Below are positions 13,925 through 23,443 of a stretch of DNA of 44,643 bases, piece after piece. The position numbers and the translations under genes are program-made. The notes under the pieces were generated by a model. It was not told the origin of the DNA. It did no database searches and saw only the letters and a program-made list of their open reading frames with translations. How positions within the stretch are numbered: position 1 is the stretch's first letter; every line of letters starts with the position of its first letter. The DNA is from a virus, in IMG/VR virus record IMGVR_UViG_3300030385_001504, positions 1 to 44,643 of that record; one strand, 5' to 3'.

Positions 13925-14236
13925 TCACTCTGTAACGTGGACGTGTATTGTTTCGTCAATCCTAACCCATACTAACGGGTCAGGCCAGAACGGTATCGGT
14001 TCAATTTGATAATAAATTACACCATTTACCACACTGTCGACTCCGGTATAAATAAAGTCGTGTTGGTCTGCTGTGATGGTTTTTATTCCGGCTATAGTAA
14101 TCGCCTGACCAGAATAATTAAATACAACATCCCTTCCGGCTCGTTGGTTAAAGTTTGTATCATAAGCAGTTACGCCCCACCTTGCTTGTCCTGCAAAGAG
14201 GAGGACTGAGAACATTATTATTATTAGTATTTTCAT
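13925..14236 (-). CDS. secreted small protein with Sec signal peptide
   Basis: A 103-residue protein with a classic signal peptide (MKILIIIMFSVLLFAGQA), followed by a beta-rich domain. It is the last of three consecutive signal-peptide genes between the ejection proteins and the lysis cassette. No Cys follows the signal, so it is not a lipoprotein. Function unknown; export to periplasm or beyond is predicted. Confidence 0.65.
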   Translation of the reverse strand: MKILIIIMFSVLLFAGQARWGVTAYDTNFNQRAGRDVVFNYSGQAITIAGIKTITADQHDFIYTGVDSVVNGVIYYQIEPIPFWPDPLVWVRIDETIHVHVTE

Positions 14237-14248
14237 ATTATCTCCTTT

Positions 14249-15250
14249 TTAATTTGCACTTCTGCCCGTCTCGTACCAACTCGTCCCATCATAAACCAGT
14301 GTTAGTGTTAAATCGTCTGCGGAAGTTAAATTGCTGCCACCTACTAAATCAAATGTGTCGGATGTATGACCATCTGTATTTGTGAATGTTACTAAATTAT
14401 CAACAAAAATAAAAATGTATGTACCAACCAACGCACCTGTTACTGAAGCGACTGTATTTCCTGAAGCATCACCTGTTACTGTAATTATGTTTCTTGTTGC
14501 GGCAAAAGTTGTTGCTGATGACCCAAGTGTAATTGTCTGCTGTGCATCAAACCCTATTTCGCCCGAAACGGTTGCTGTGCCTACCACAGCTATCCCCGTA
14601 TCAGTCGCTTTTAATATGCTCACGTTGCTCATAATTATATCAACAGACGTGGCTGACACGCCCCCAATACCGTTAGTCGCATCTTGCTGATTTGGCATTA
14701 TCCCAGGCACAGTCGCAGTTGAAGCATACCTAGCCAACTTCATTGAGCTAGCGGCTGCACCACTGAAGAAATTACCGCTAAACCCGAACTTATCTGCACC
14801 GCCGATCGACACATTTATAGAGTTGTCTAAATTTGAATAAAATCCAGAATTATCACCGTCTAATGTGAGACTTGGTGCGGAAGCAGAGTTATTCGTTTCC
14901 AATATTAAAATGCTTGACGATGTTCCGCTAAGATTGATTGTTTTATCAAATGTATATCCCGCAGATTGAGTAGAGGTAAACCCCCACGTGGCGGCAGTTG
15001 GGTCGGACGCTCCGGTTAGAGTTAAAGTTATAGTCTCTGAAGTAGTCGCTCCACCGTCTGAATCTGCGTCACCAATTATCTTAAAGGTCTTGATTGTATT
15101 GTCTGTCGCCGCAGCACCGACATTTACATCATAAATAGACTCTAAGACCGTTGCGCTAATTAGCGTCCATCTAGAAGCCCTACTTACATCTCCGCCCCTA
15201 CCGTATGCAAAAGAGGAAATAAATAATATTAAGAAAAGTATTTTTTTCAT
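14249..15250 (-). CDS. tail-fibre/spike-like protein with signal peptide
   Basis: A 333-residue protein. The start at ATG 15250 is chosen because AAGGGAG lies just upstream and a signal peptide begins there (MKKILFLILFISSFAYG). The body is rich in Gly, Ser, Thr and Ala with repetitive beta strands. It ends LTLTLVYDGTSWYETGRSAN, the closing strand pattern typical of trimeric phage fibres and spikes. A fibre made with a Sec signal is odd, because virions assemble in the cytoplasm. Confidence 0.6.
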   Translation of the reverse strand: MKKILFLILFISSFAYGRGGDVSRASRWTLISATVLESIYDVNVGAAATDNTIKTFKIIGDADSDGGATTSETITLTLTGASDPTAATWGFTSTQSAGYTFDKTINLSGTSSSILILETNNSASAPSLTLDGDNSGFYSNLDNSINVSIGGADKFGFSGNFFSGAAASSMKLARYASTATVPGIMPNQQDATNGIGGVSATSVDIIMSNVSILKATDTGIAVVGTATVSGEIGFDAQQTITLGSSATTFAATRNIITVTGDASGNTVASVTGALVGTYIFIFVDNLVTFTNTDGHTSDTFDLVGGSNLTSADDLTLTLVYDGTSWYETGRSAN

Positions 15251-15260
15251 TTTATCTCCC

Positions 15261-16103
15261 TTAGTTTTCGTATGCGTATCTAATGTCAACACTCGTTCCG
15301 TCTGATATTAACCAGACTTTATTGAGATTCGATACTGTAATAGTATATGAATCCAAGTATGCTAACGGATAACCGTTGCTCGATGTTGTAGAGTTATCAC
15401 CACCCACCCAAATGAACTCTCCGGCGGTGTTGTTAGTTATTGTTACTTTTTTACAAGTTGTACTTGATGCCAGCACTTCAATACTTGTAATGGCGTTTGT
15501 ACCGTAACCGAAAGTCCCGTTACCCAAAGCCGAAGCTGTTGAAGTCACATTAGCAATAAGATTACCATTAACATCTATTTGGAATGGTGCTACATCTCCA
15601 TTCGTAACTGTTTGTGGCGAACTTTGGTACAATCCACCCGTCAAAGTGTGCGGTGAAAAAGAATCCACCCAATCTGCATCGTCAGCGTAAACGGTAGAAG
15701 TTAAATCCTGTTCGTTTAGAATAGTAGTTAGCCTGAACGCAGTTTGAATCTCCCCCCCGTTAGTAAATACCACTTGCACATATCTACTCGTAGTCGGTAT
15801 AGTAATCACCGGATATTCTGTGTCTGTGGCGATTGTGTAAGAGTGCGTTTGCACCCAATTAGTCCCGTTAGTGCCGAACCTTATAACCAAAGTTCCATTC
15901 ACTCCCGATGAGTGATTGTGGTAGGCGGAAACAGAAATGGATGACCATTTATGTCCACTTTTCAGTAAGTCTCTTGCTGTGCCAGTGAACACGGCAGCCG
16001 AACCCACCACCGTTGTGCTTGAGTTGTTAGCGTCAAGTATATTTCTACCCTGTCCCCACACAACCCCTGCTATTAACATTAAAAGAATGATTAGTTTTTT
16101 CAT
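15261..16103 (-). CDS. beta-rich virion-like protein with signal peptide
   Basis: A 280-residue protein. The signal peptide (MKKLIILLMLIAGVVWG, then QG) is followed by beta-sandwich-like sequence (LVIRFGTNGTNWVQ, RYVQVVFTNGG) and a second domain (KKVTITNNTAGEFIWVGG, VWLISDGTSVDIRYAYE) common in phage baseplate and fibre proteins. It ends ten bases before the fibre-like gene starts. Either it is exported, or the N-terminus is a retained hydrophobic anchor. Confidence 0.6.
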   Translation of the reverse strand: MKKLIILLMLIAGVVWGQGRNILDANNSSTTVVGSAAVFTGTARDLLKSGHKWSSISVSAYHNHSSGVNGTLVIRFGTNGTNWVQTHSYTIATDTEYPVITIPTTSRYVQVVFTNGGEIQTAFRLTTILNEQDLTSTVYADDADWVDSFSPHTLTGGLYQSSPQTVTNGDVAPFQIDVNGNLIANVTSTASALGNGTFGYGTNAITSIEVLASSTTCKKVTITNNTAGEFIWVGGDNSTTSSNGYPLAYLDSYTITVSNLNKVWLISDGTSVDIRYAYEN

Positions 16104-16114
16104 TTTCTCCTCAA

Positions 16115-19100
16115 TTAGAAATTAAATTCCCTCTTAGATTTGCTTTTATTAAATTCAAAATCTTTCGGTTTCTCTTGTTCTTGTTTCACGTCTTTTGTAA
16201 CTGCTAGGTGGAACCCCAATCCTTTCGCCATAGCGTTAAGCCCGTCCATTTCGCCACTTAACCACGACCACATACTTTGTAGTTGTATGGGGAGCGATTG
16301 CCTTCCCTGTGTCGCTAAGTATGACGGGATTTGCCCGTACTCAACAGCACCTCCACCACCCAAACTAAACTTTGTTAGTTGTCCTGCCAGCTTACCGCCT
16401 TTCGGATCACCCTTTTGATACTTGCCCTTTCTATTGCTTTTGTAAACGCCCTTATCATCCAAACCCACAAGCTCGTCCCAATTAGTAAACTCTCTACCTC
16501 TCCAATCAGTCCCCATGAGAGCCTCGAATGCCGCCCTGCCAATTACGCTTGATTTGTGCTTCGCCGACCTCACTGGATGGGCTATAAACTTCACCGGATC
16601 TAAAAAGTGACCAAATATTGAGAAGTATGATCTCTTGCCTTCACCACCACCTATCGCTTTATAAACCGGAGTAACATCGACCATCAACCACCTTAAATAT
16701 CCTTTGTCCCAAGCCTTTTTATATCTTCGTTTAACCGCATCTATGTATGATATTTCCTTACCGTTGTCGTCTTCCGTGTCGAACCCCGCTATCAAAAAGT
16801 TTAACGCAGTAGTAGTGAGCATTCCCCTTTTTATAATTCTTCCCCAAAACTGCCGGTATAGCTGTGTCTCTGCTTTTTCACCAGACTTAACCGCCTTGAC
16901 CATAGTTCTTACATTGCTCTCAGTCCAATCGGGGGCGAGTGCTAACAATCTAAATATATGTTGTAGTGTCGGGTTTCTGCCCAACCTTTGTAAGTGCAGA
17001 CCGCCAAAGTCCTCGTTGATTAAATTAGCGACCATTTTTGCCCTAGCGTTAGGCTCTAGTGTTGGGTTCTCTTTTAGCGATTTTCTATATTCCAACAAAC
17101 CTGCCTGCGCTTTTAACCCTGCCCCAAACTTTGCAAACAAAGAGTGTGCTTGTTTTTCTTGGAATAGTAATATTTTATCTTTAACTGTTCTCGAAACTTT
17201 ATTCTTGTCTAATATTTTACCTAACGAAGATTTTTGTTGTAGTAAAACCTCACTCCAATCTTGAATCCTACCAAGCGTTAAACCATTTCTAACCAACAAC
17301 TCAACTTCGGGCTTCTGTTCTTTTATAGCTTTTAATCCTTCGGCGTATGCTTTGACGGGGTTAATATTCCCCTTCTTCACCGCACCGCCCAACATATATG
17401 ATCTCGCAAATGCTTGGTGATGGAATAAAGATGTCTGAAGTATTGTCGCTTTAATTGCTGCATTATACTTTGTAAGAAAATCAACACCAGGCACACCCTT
17501 TAATTTTGACTGACCTAGTATGTTGTTCAAGTTTTTCGCTATTGATTCCGGTGCGTAAATGGGGACTTTCTCCAACACAGTCCCGTCTTTATTTATAACG
17601 AAATTTCTCCCTTGTGCTTCTGCTTCATTAACCTTGCCTCTGAATTTCCACCACTTGAAATTCGGGTGTTCGATTTGTTTATACCCATCAAGATCTTGGA
17701 GTGAAAAAATATTTTCGCCATTTTCGTCTTTGAGCTTCAGCCCCTCTTTGATTAACCTTTTGCTTTCAATGGCGTTGTTTATTTCTGTTTTTAATGTTGC
17801 CAGATTATTTGAAGCACCCTTCGTTAGTAATTCAAGCCCTTTGCTTTGCCCCTCTAAAATCGTTTCATAAACTCGTTGCTTGGCGTGTCTAGTTGAAACG
17901 CCGAACTTTCTGAAAAACTCTGCACCGCCCTTGCCCTTAATGTCCCACGTTCTAGCCACATAATTATCAATAGTATTTCTAATCACGTCTGACGCCAATG
18001 CCAACTTCCCAACCTTGTCATATTCCTTGCTAATTTTGTCCGCTATGGATTTTTGCTCTGGCGTTAAGTTCTGCGCTATATCTACGATTCGTTTTTGTTC
18101 GACTGTGAGTTTGTCATAATACTTCGCCAGATGAGACGGATTCGCCTTTAAGTCCAAGTGTATGTGAATTGCTTGGTCAATATCCTGCCATTCCTTCTCC
18201 CACTTCAATCTTAATGGTTCTTTGAATCTGTCGCCCGATTTGAATGTTGGCTTGCTCCTTATGGTGTTTTGAATATTCCCTTGAAAATTATTAGCCTCTA
18301 CGTTCGCTTTGTGAGATTCCCAATCTCTGTTACTAAACCAATCATCTTTTAATTTTTCATAAGAACTTGGAGTCTTTGGTTTTGTTTTTGTTTCCGGTGT
18401 GATTTTATTTTCAAACCCCGACTCAAAATCACCCTCGATTACTTTGGAAGTTTTTAAGAATGGATTCTTTTCTGAATACTCGATTAACTTTTTCCCGTAT
18501 GCCTTCTTAATCCCCGCCCAAACTTTCAACAAATGTGGCTTAATCTTCTGCCCGAAGTCTTTCAGCATCGGCTTAGACCATTCCTTGAATTGTTGGGCTT
18601 TCTTGACTCCGCCTCTAATTACATTCTCTAAGTGTTTCGCACCCACGACTACATAATCTTTCACTACTGACGGGTCGACACCTAGATTCGCTCTGCCTAA
18701 ATTCTCTTTGTTGAACGCATCTATATTCTTCTTGGCTTGTTCGACAGTCCTAAATTTCACGAACTCGCCAGAGACAAACTTACCACCCTTTGTCGTACCA
18801 TATTCTACATCTTTGATTTTTAAGTTCTTGGGTATAGTGTCCAAGTCCTTAATTGGCATAGTGGTTTTCTTGCCATCTTCAAATGTTATTTTAACCGTGT
18901 CCGTTTGCTTGGGTTTATTCTTCTTTATATCGGCTAATTCGTTTGACAATTCTTGTGGTTTGACAGTTTCTTTCTGTTTGATAGCCTTATTAACCTTGCT
19001 AAGTATTTTAGTCTCACGCCCATTCAAACCTGACGGCGTGTCTTTTTGGGACTCAAGCCATTGCTTGGTGTTCTTTAATTGATCTAATGTGGCTATGTTT

Positions 19101-21307
19101 ACTGTCTTTGCTTTAGTCTCGGCTTTCGGCTTCTCCGACTTCAACTCCAACTGTCCCTTGTCCACTTTCTTCTGCTCAAACAACGGAGTACCTTCAGCAC
19201 CCTTGCCCTTGCCGACATCTTTTGCGGTTTTAGGAATTTCGATTTTGCCAGTTTCTAATAGGAATTGGTCGCCTGCGGATGTTCTTTCGATTTGAGGTTG
19301 TTTTTCTTTGGGGAATATTTTATCAAAAGCGTCAAATGCTGATTGTAGAGTTCTGCCCTCCCCCTCGAAAAAGATATTCCCATTGTCGTCCAATCCCTTT
19401 ATCATTCTTTGCCCATTGGGTTCTTCGATTATCTGCTCGATAATATTACCTCTTGGGCCTTTCTTGACTATAAATTTTCTGCCATTCTTCTCTGAGATTA
19501 AATGCTCTGTCGCACTTTCACCCAACTTAATATCGTTTGTTATACCCTCTTTCTCGACAAAAGACTTTTCTTTGGGCTTAATCGCTTCGTCAACAATTTT
19601 AGCAACTTCTTCTTTCGGGACAAACTCGCCACTTCTATCTTGATGCCCTTCCTTTAATTTCTCTAACCCAGCCTCACGAACTAACTGTGCTTCTTTGGAC
19701 AACTCTCTTCCCGCATCAGCCTTAATATCTGCTTGACCTTTCGCCAAAGCCTTTTTGCCCATCCCGTCCGGCAAATCTTTCGGTTCAACGAATTTAGATA
19801 GTTCGGTTTGCCTTGCCTGTTCCTTATCGCTTAACTTCTCAAATGACTCTATCGCTTTCGGGTTTGTCGCATCTTCAATCTCGGCTCTAACACCTTTGAC
19901 TCTTGGCTTGGTTACTCGTTCACCATTGATGAATAATTTGCCGTCTTCATAACGAGCGTCTATGCCTTGACTTTTTAACTTGTTGACTTCAAGTTTGATT
20001 AAGTTGGTGTTCTTGGTCTTTTCTGCCGGAGTGAGATGCTCTCTAACTTCCTTTAACTCAAATATGGTTTCAGTGGCAGTCTCTATTGTCGTAGGTTTCT
20101 CTGCCTTGACTTGTGGTTTTTCTGCTTGCTTTGTGGATTCCTTGACTAATGGCTTGCCCGTCTCTTTGATATTTTCTATCTCAATAGTCTCTTTGACTAT
20201 ATCTCGGAGTGCAACTTTGTCTATTATCGATTCAGCTTCTTTTTTCGGTATAACTTTCTTAGTCTGCTTGTCCTTGTATTGCACGACTCCTTTTTTGTTT
20301 ACTGTCTTTTCGGGAGTCTTTGAGTCTATAATCTTATCCAAGACAATCTGTGCATTCTTCGGGTCTAATGAATTGAGAACTTCTTCATCAATTAACTTTA
20401 ATCCCTCTGCCACTTTCTTATTATATTTAGGGTCTAATTTCTTATCATATAGCGGAGATTTAGGCGTGATAAGTCTTGCTCCGTGCATTATCGCTAAAAG
20501 AACTGTATTTATTATTTTATCTTGCAGATCACCGCCTTCAATTTCTGCCATACTATAACCCAAAGCCCCAGCACCGACAATGCTTACTGTGTTCTTGAGT
20601 TTCTTCCCTCTCATAATGGGTGGTAAAGCACCAAATAAAGCACCAAATAAAGTCTCTTCGCCAATACTTTTCGCAACTTCGCCTACATTTTCACCCGTAG
20701 CTAATCTAGCAATAGATTCGGGACTTGATGCTAACGGGAACGTCAACGCACCACTCACGACTCTTTTCAATAACGGATTAGAAAGATTCTTGACTAATTT
20801 TAGACTATTCACCACACCGCCTGCGACTAAAAACGAAGGTAATATACCTACGAGTCCGCCCACAGCACCTAACGCTTTGTCGCCAAATTCACTGCCCGTA
20901 GTTGTTTGAACAGGTGGTTCCTCAAACTCAATCTCTTTGGCGTATTCTTGTGCGATAATGTCGAAACCACTTAATATTCCACCTGCGAGTCCTTGAGTAA
21001 ACGGGTCTGCCGTACGACTTCTTGGCTTTAACGCACCAAATTCATCTCTTTCTGTTTCGTGGATAAATGGTCTTTCTGGTTCTTCTTGTGAAAGACGAGA
21101 AACCTCACTAAGTCCTAAGTCAATTTTCTCAACGTCTAAGGCGTCCGTAGCATCGTCAACCATTGCCTGTGCCAGAGATATGTGCGGTCTTAGAATCTCT
21201 TGCCTTGTTGTCGATTGCCCTGGCTCTTGGGGCGATTCTTGCTCCACAAAGTCAAAATTCCATTTGGGCTTATCTTCAAAATTAAAGTTTCGTTTCTGTT
21301 TAGCCAC
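16115..21307 (-). CDS. giant putative ejection (internal virion) protein
   Basis: A 1,730-residue protein, 12% of the genome. Residues 100-280 are Gly/Ala-rich and weakly hydrophobic, fit for membrane insertion; about 330-900 is Lys/Glu-rich and likely disordered. The last 750 residues are helical, with stretches such as LALAPDWTESNVRTMVKAVK like large polyvalent phage proteins. Both ends carry Phe-rich tags (NFNFEDKPKWNFDF at the start, DFEFNKSKSKREFNF at the end). Its place between the tail hub genes and the fibre genes matches large ejected proteins of podoviruses. No protease, polymerase or transglycosylase motif was recognised. Confidence 0.6.
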   Translation of the reverse strand: MAKQKRNFNFEDKPKWNFDFVEQESPQEPGQSTTRQEILRPHISLAQAMVDDATDALDVEKIDLGLSEVSRLSQEEPERPFIHETERDEFGALKPRSRTADPFTQGLAGGILSGFDIIAQEYAKEIEFEEPPVQTTTGSEFGDKALGAVGGLVGILPSFLVAGGVVNSLKLVKNLSNPLLKRVVSGALTFPLASSPESIARLATGENVGEVAKSIGEETLFGALFGALPPIMRGKKLKNTVSIVGAGALGYSMAEIEGGDLQDKIINTVLLAIMHGARLITPKSPLYDKKLDPKYNKKVAEGLKLIDEEVLNSLDPKNAQIVLDKIIDSKTPEKTVNKKGVVQYKDKQTKKVIPKKEAESIIDKVALRDIVKETIEIENIKETGKPLVKESTKQAEKPQVKAEKPTTIETATETIFELKEVREHLTPAEKTKNTNLIKLEVNKLKSQGIDARYEDGKLFINGERVTKPRVKGVRAEIEDATNPKAIESFEKLSDKEQARQTELSKFVEPKDLPDGMGKKALAKGQADIKADAGRELSKEAQLVREAGLEKLKEGHQDRSGEFVPKEEVAKIVDEAIKPKEKSFVEKEGITNDIKLGESATEHLISEKNGRKFIVKKGPRGNIIEQIIEEPNGQRMIKGLDDNGNIFFEGEGRTLQSAFDAFDKIFPKEKQPQIERTSAGDQFLLETGKIEIPKTAKDVGKGKGAEGTPLFEQKKVDKGQLELKSEKPKAETKAKTVNIATLDQLKNTKQWLESQKDTPSGLNGRETKILSKVNKAIKQKETVKPQELSNELADIKKNKPKQTDTVKITFEDGKKTTMPIKDLDTIPKNLKIKDVEYGTTKGGKFVSGEFVKFRTVEQAKKNIDAFNKENLGRANLGVDPSVVKDYVVVGAKHLENVIRGGVKKAQQFKEWSKPMLKDFGQKIKPHLLKVWAGIKKAYGKKLIEYSEKNPFLKTSKVIEGDFESGFENKITPETKTKPKTPSSYEKLKDDWFSNRDWESHKANVEANNFQGNIQNTIRSKPTFKSGDRFKEPLRLKWEKEWQDIDQAIHIHLDLKANPSHLAKYYDKLTVEQKRIVDIAQNLTPEQKSIADKISKEYDKVGKLALASDVIRNTIDNYVARTWDIKGKGGAEFFRKFGVSTRHAKQRVYETILEGQSKGLELLTKGASNNLATLKTEINNAIESKRLIKEGLKLKDENGENIFSLQDLDGYKQIEHPNFKWWKFRGKVNEAEAQGRNFVINKDGTVLEKVPIYAPESIAKNLNNILGQSKLKGVPGVDFLTKYNAAIKATILQTSLFHHQAFARSYMLGGAVKKGNINPVKAYAEGLKAIKEQKPEVELLVRNGLTLGRIQDWSEVLLQQKSSLGKILDKNKVSRTVKDKILLFQEKQAHSLFAKFGAGLKAQAGLLEYRKSLKENPTLEPNARAKMVANLINEDFGGLHLQRLGRNPTLQHIFRLLALAPDWTESNVRTMVKAVKSGEKAETQLYRQFWGRIIKRGMLTTTALNFLIAGFDTEDDNGKEISYIDAVKRRYKKAWDKGYLRWLMVDVTPVYKAIGGGEGKRSYFSIFGHFLDPVKFIAHPVRSAKHKSSVIGRAAFEALMGTDWRGREFTNWDELVGLDDKGVYKSNRKGKYQKGDPKGGKLAGQLTKFSLGGGGAVEYGQIPSYLATQGRQSLPIQLQSMWSWLSGEMDGLNAMAKGLGFHLAVTKDVKQEQEKPKDFEFNKSKSKREFNF

Positions 21308-22100
21308 TTGTGATACCGTAATAGTCTCTAATGAATCTTATCTCCGCATCAGTTAAATTTGGGTTCATTTGTTCAAACTCATTTATTGCTTGTTCTGGGC
21401 CAACTTTTTTGACTCTTTCTTTAAGTTGTGAATTTTCTAATATGCTCTTAATATCTCTGCCACTTTCTTTGTCGTAATCTTCTGCATCTGTCAGTAGTTT
21501 GTCGTTATAGTAATCTTTTTCTCGATTCAGATTATTTTTGTTTTTTACATATTCATCGCCAATTTCTTTGACGTACTCGAACAACTTATCTACTGATCTA
21601 GTGCCACCACCTTCGTTCCCGCCCAAGTCCACCTTTTCGTGCCACTTCCTTAATAACCTTTGTTTATTTGACTGGTAATCTTGCTTGTTCTGAGCATCAA
21701 GTTTTTGGAATTTATAGTTATAGTCCGTTGATTTAGATTTAAGTTTTGGCTCTACCTTGTTTCCGCTTTTTTTGGGCGGTGTGAATAGAGCTTTGCTAAA
21801 GTCTACATTCCCATTCTCGTCATATCCAAAAATTTGACCATCTGATGTCTCAAAAACAGGCTGTTCTCCTGTATCCAATCTTGTTTCTTCTTGTTCACGA
21901 AGCCATTCTTTGTGTGTTCGGTCTGTTTCGGCTTCGAATTGGTCAGTTTCGGCCTTCCTATTATTAAATATCCGCAACAATCCCTGTTGCTTAGTTCTCT
22001 GTGCGAGTTCACGGTCAAACTGTCCTGCTTTTTGGTTTCTGTCTTGTATTCTTAGAACCGTGTCTAAGAAGTTCTGTCCAAATGTATATTTATATGCCAT
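21300..22100 (-). CDS. putative ejection protein, charged and helical
   Basis: A 266-residue hydrophilic protein with long charged helices and little hydrophobic sequence, encoded immediately before the 1,730-residue protein (eight-base overlap). It is probably a second internal virion protein that is packed and injected with the DNA. No homologous family is recognised; the role rests on position and composition. Confidence 0.5.
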   Translation of the reverse strand: MAYKYTFGQNFLDTVLRIQDRNQKAGQFDRELAQRTKQQGLLRIFNNRKAETDQFEAETDRTHKEWLREQEETRLDTGEQPVFETSDGQIFGYDENGNVDFSKALFTPPKKSGNKVEPKLKSKSTDYNYKFQKLDAQNKQDYQSNKQRLLRKWHEKVDLGGNEGGGTRSVDKLFEYVKEIGDEYVKNKNNLNREKDYYNDKLLTDAEDYDKESGRDIKSILENSQLKERVKKVGPEQAINEFEQMNPNLTDAEIRFIRDYYGITSG

Positions 22101-22109
22101 CGTTTTCTC

Positions 22110-22763
22110 CTATCCCCAACGCAATGTTGAAGCATCGTTAATCTCATCTTCATATAAATCTCGGTTTTCAAAACTCGCCCGAGACTGCATATAGCCCGTT
22201 CCTGCACTGTCCTTACCTGATACCGCACCAGCTACAGTCGATATGGGGGAAAGAAATATTGAACCAACTCCGATAAGCCCAGTCACTACGCTATCCCAGA
22301 ACGAAGCGTCCATTTCTTTGTCAAATTGTCGTTTCATTTCGTTAAGTTCTTTAAGTCTAACGTCGTAACTGGCAGACTTCCCAAGGATATCATTTATGAG
22401 TCCTTGATTTCTCTGGAATAACGCACTCGCACCTTGAGCCGCTTTGTCTCGGTTCTTTAACTCCGATGCTTGTCTTTGCTTATTACCTATCGCACTCGCA
22501 GAACCGACACTCAATCCACCGGCTCGTTGTGCTGATGTCAAAGTAGCTACCGTTGGTGATGTTTGGTTTAACAATTGCAATAGTCCAACTTCGGCGTTGC
22601 GATATAATTCGCTATTCGGATCGCTTAGTTCGGCTAGTCTATTGTCAAATTGTTGTCTTATAGTCAAGGGTCTTGGCAGGTTAGTGTGACCATCCCCACC
22701 TGCTCTAAACTGCCCACTGGGATCAAAGTCTTGTTCAGTTGTACTTGTAACTTGATGTGGCAT
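22110..22763 (-). CDS. putative ejection protein with hydrophobic segment
   Basis: A 217-residue protein: a polar N-terminus, helical Gln/Ala/Asn-rich middle, and a hydrophobic segment near 160-185 (VVTGLIGVGSIFLSPISTVAGAV). Small internal proteins of podoviruses that help open a channel across the envelope have this shape. It is the first of three consecutive candidates for ejected proteins. Confidence 0.5.
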   Translation of the reverse strand: MPHQVTSTTEQDFDPSGQFRAGGDGHTNLPRPLTIRQQFDNRLAELSDPNSELYRNAEVGLLQLLNQTSPTVATLTSAQRAGGLSVGSASAIGNKQRQASELKNRDKAAQGASALFQRNQGLINDILGKSASYDVRLKELNEMKRQFDKEMDASFWDSVVTGLIGVGSIFLSPISTVAGAVSGKDSAGTGYMQSRASFENRDLYEDEINDASTLRWG

Positions 22764-22822
22764 ACTAACTCCTATCTAAAAACATATCTATTTACCAGAA
22801 AATAATGTGAATAGCAAAATCT

Positions 22823-23443
22823 TTACTTAGTCACTTTTAATAGTTTTACAAATACTCTCATCACGCCTACCGTTGGACTGTTGGCGAGTGTGTATGCTAA
22901 TGTGTCCGCAGAAGTGTAGTGTTTCCAAACGGGATGATCTACATGACCCGTTGCTGTTAAATCTATTGCTGATGTAGGCATTAAAGTTACTCCGTCTGAG
23001 AAAGTAATAGTCGCCGCATTGTCAAATAGCGTAGTCACCACAACGCCGATTCCTTCTAATAAATATCCGGCAGGTATAGATAATATATTGGCGGTGGTGT
23101 CGCCCACAGTAATTTTGAAATTGTAAACTGCAACGCCAAAGTCTGCGGGTATTCCATAGGTGACTGTGCCGGCAGCTTTACTTGGTATGCTAGGTGCAAT
23201 TAAATCTGCACTGCCAATGGTGTCTGACAAAAGTGTTCCTGGTGAATTTCCACTTAACTGGAATCCATCCGTGAATGTTTCATACCACCCTTTTTTAGTC
23301 TTAATCCTTAAATGTGCCTTGCCTGTTGTCTTATTAAACCCGTAATCAATCCCGTCAGTTTTTTCGTATAACTCTTGGAGTAACCGGTACACTTCTTCAA
23401 AACTTCTATTTGTGTCGCCTCGACTGTATGCTAATTTTCTCAA
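22823..23443 (-). CDS. virion protein, tail-associated
   Basis: A 206-residue protein with a helical N-terminus (SFEEVYRLLQELYEKTDG), GFNKTTGKAHLRIKTKKGW, and a beta-rich C-terminal half. It overlaps the tail hub gene by four bases. Likely a tail or head-tail component; no precise family was recognised. Confidence 0.55.
   Translation of the reverse strand: MRKLAYSRGDTNRSFEEVYRLLQELYEKTDGIDYGFNKTTGKAHLRIKTKKGWYETFTDGFQLSGNSPGTLLSDTIGSADLIAPSIPSKAAGTVTYGIPADFGVAVYNFKITVGDTTANILSIPAGYLLEGIGVVVTTLFDNAATITFSDGVTLMPTSAIDLTATGHVDHPVWKHYTSADTLAYTLANSPTVGVMRVFVKLLKVTK

Noticed and set aside
16140-20909. Many plus-strand open frames opposite the 1,730-residue gene
   Set aside because: They lie antisense to a continuous long frame, have hydrophobic, Ser/Leu/Phe-rich shadow composition and no ribosome sites; they reflect codon bias of the real gene.
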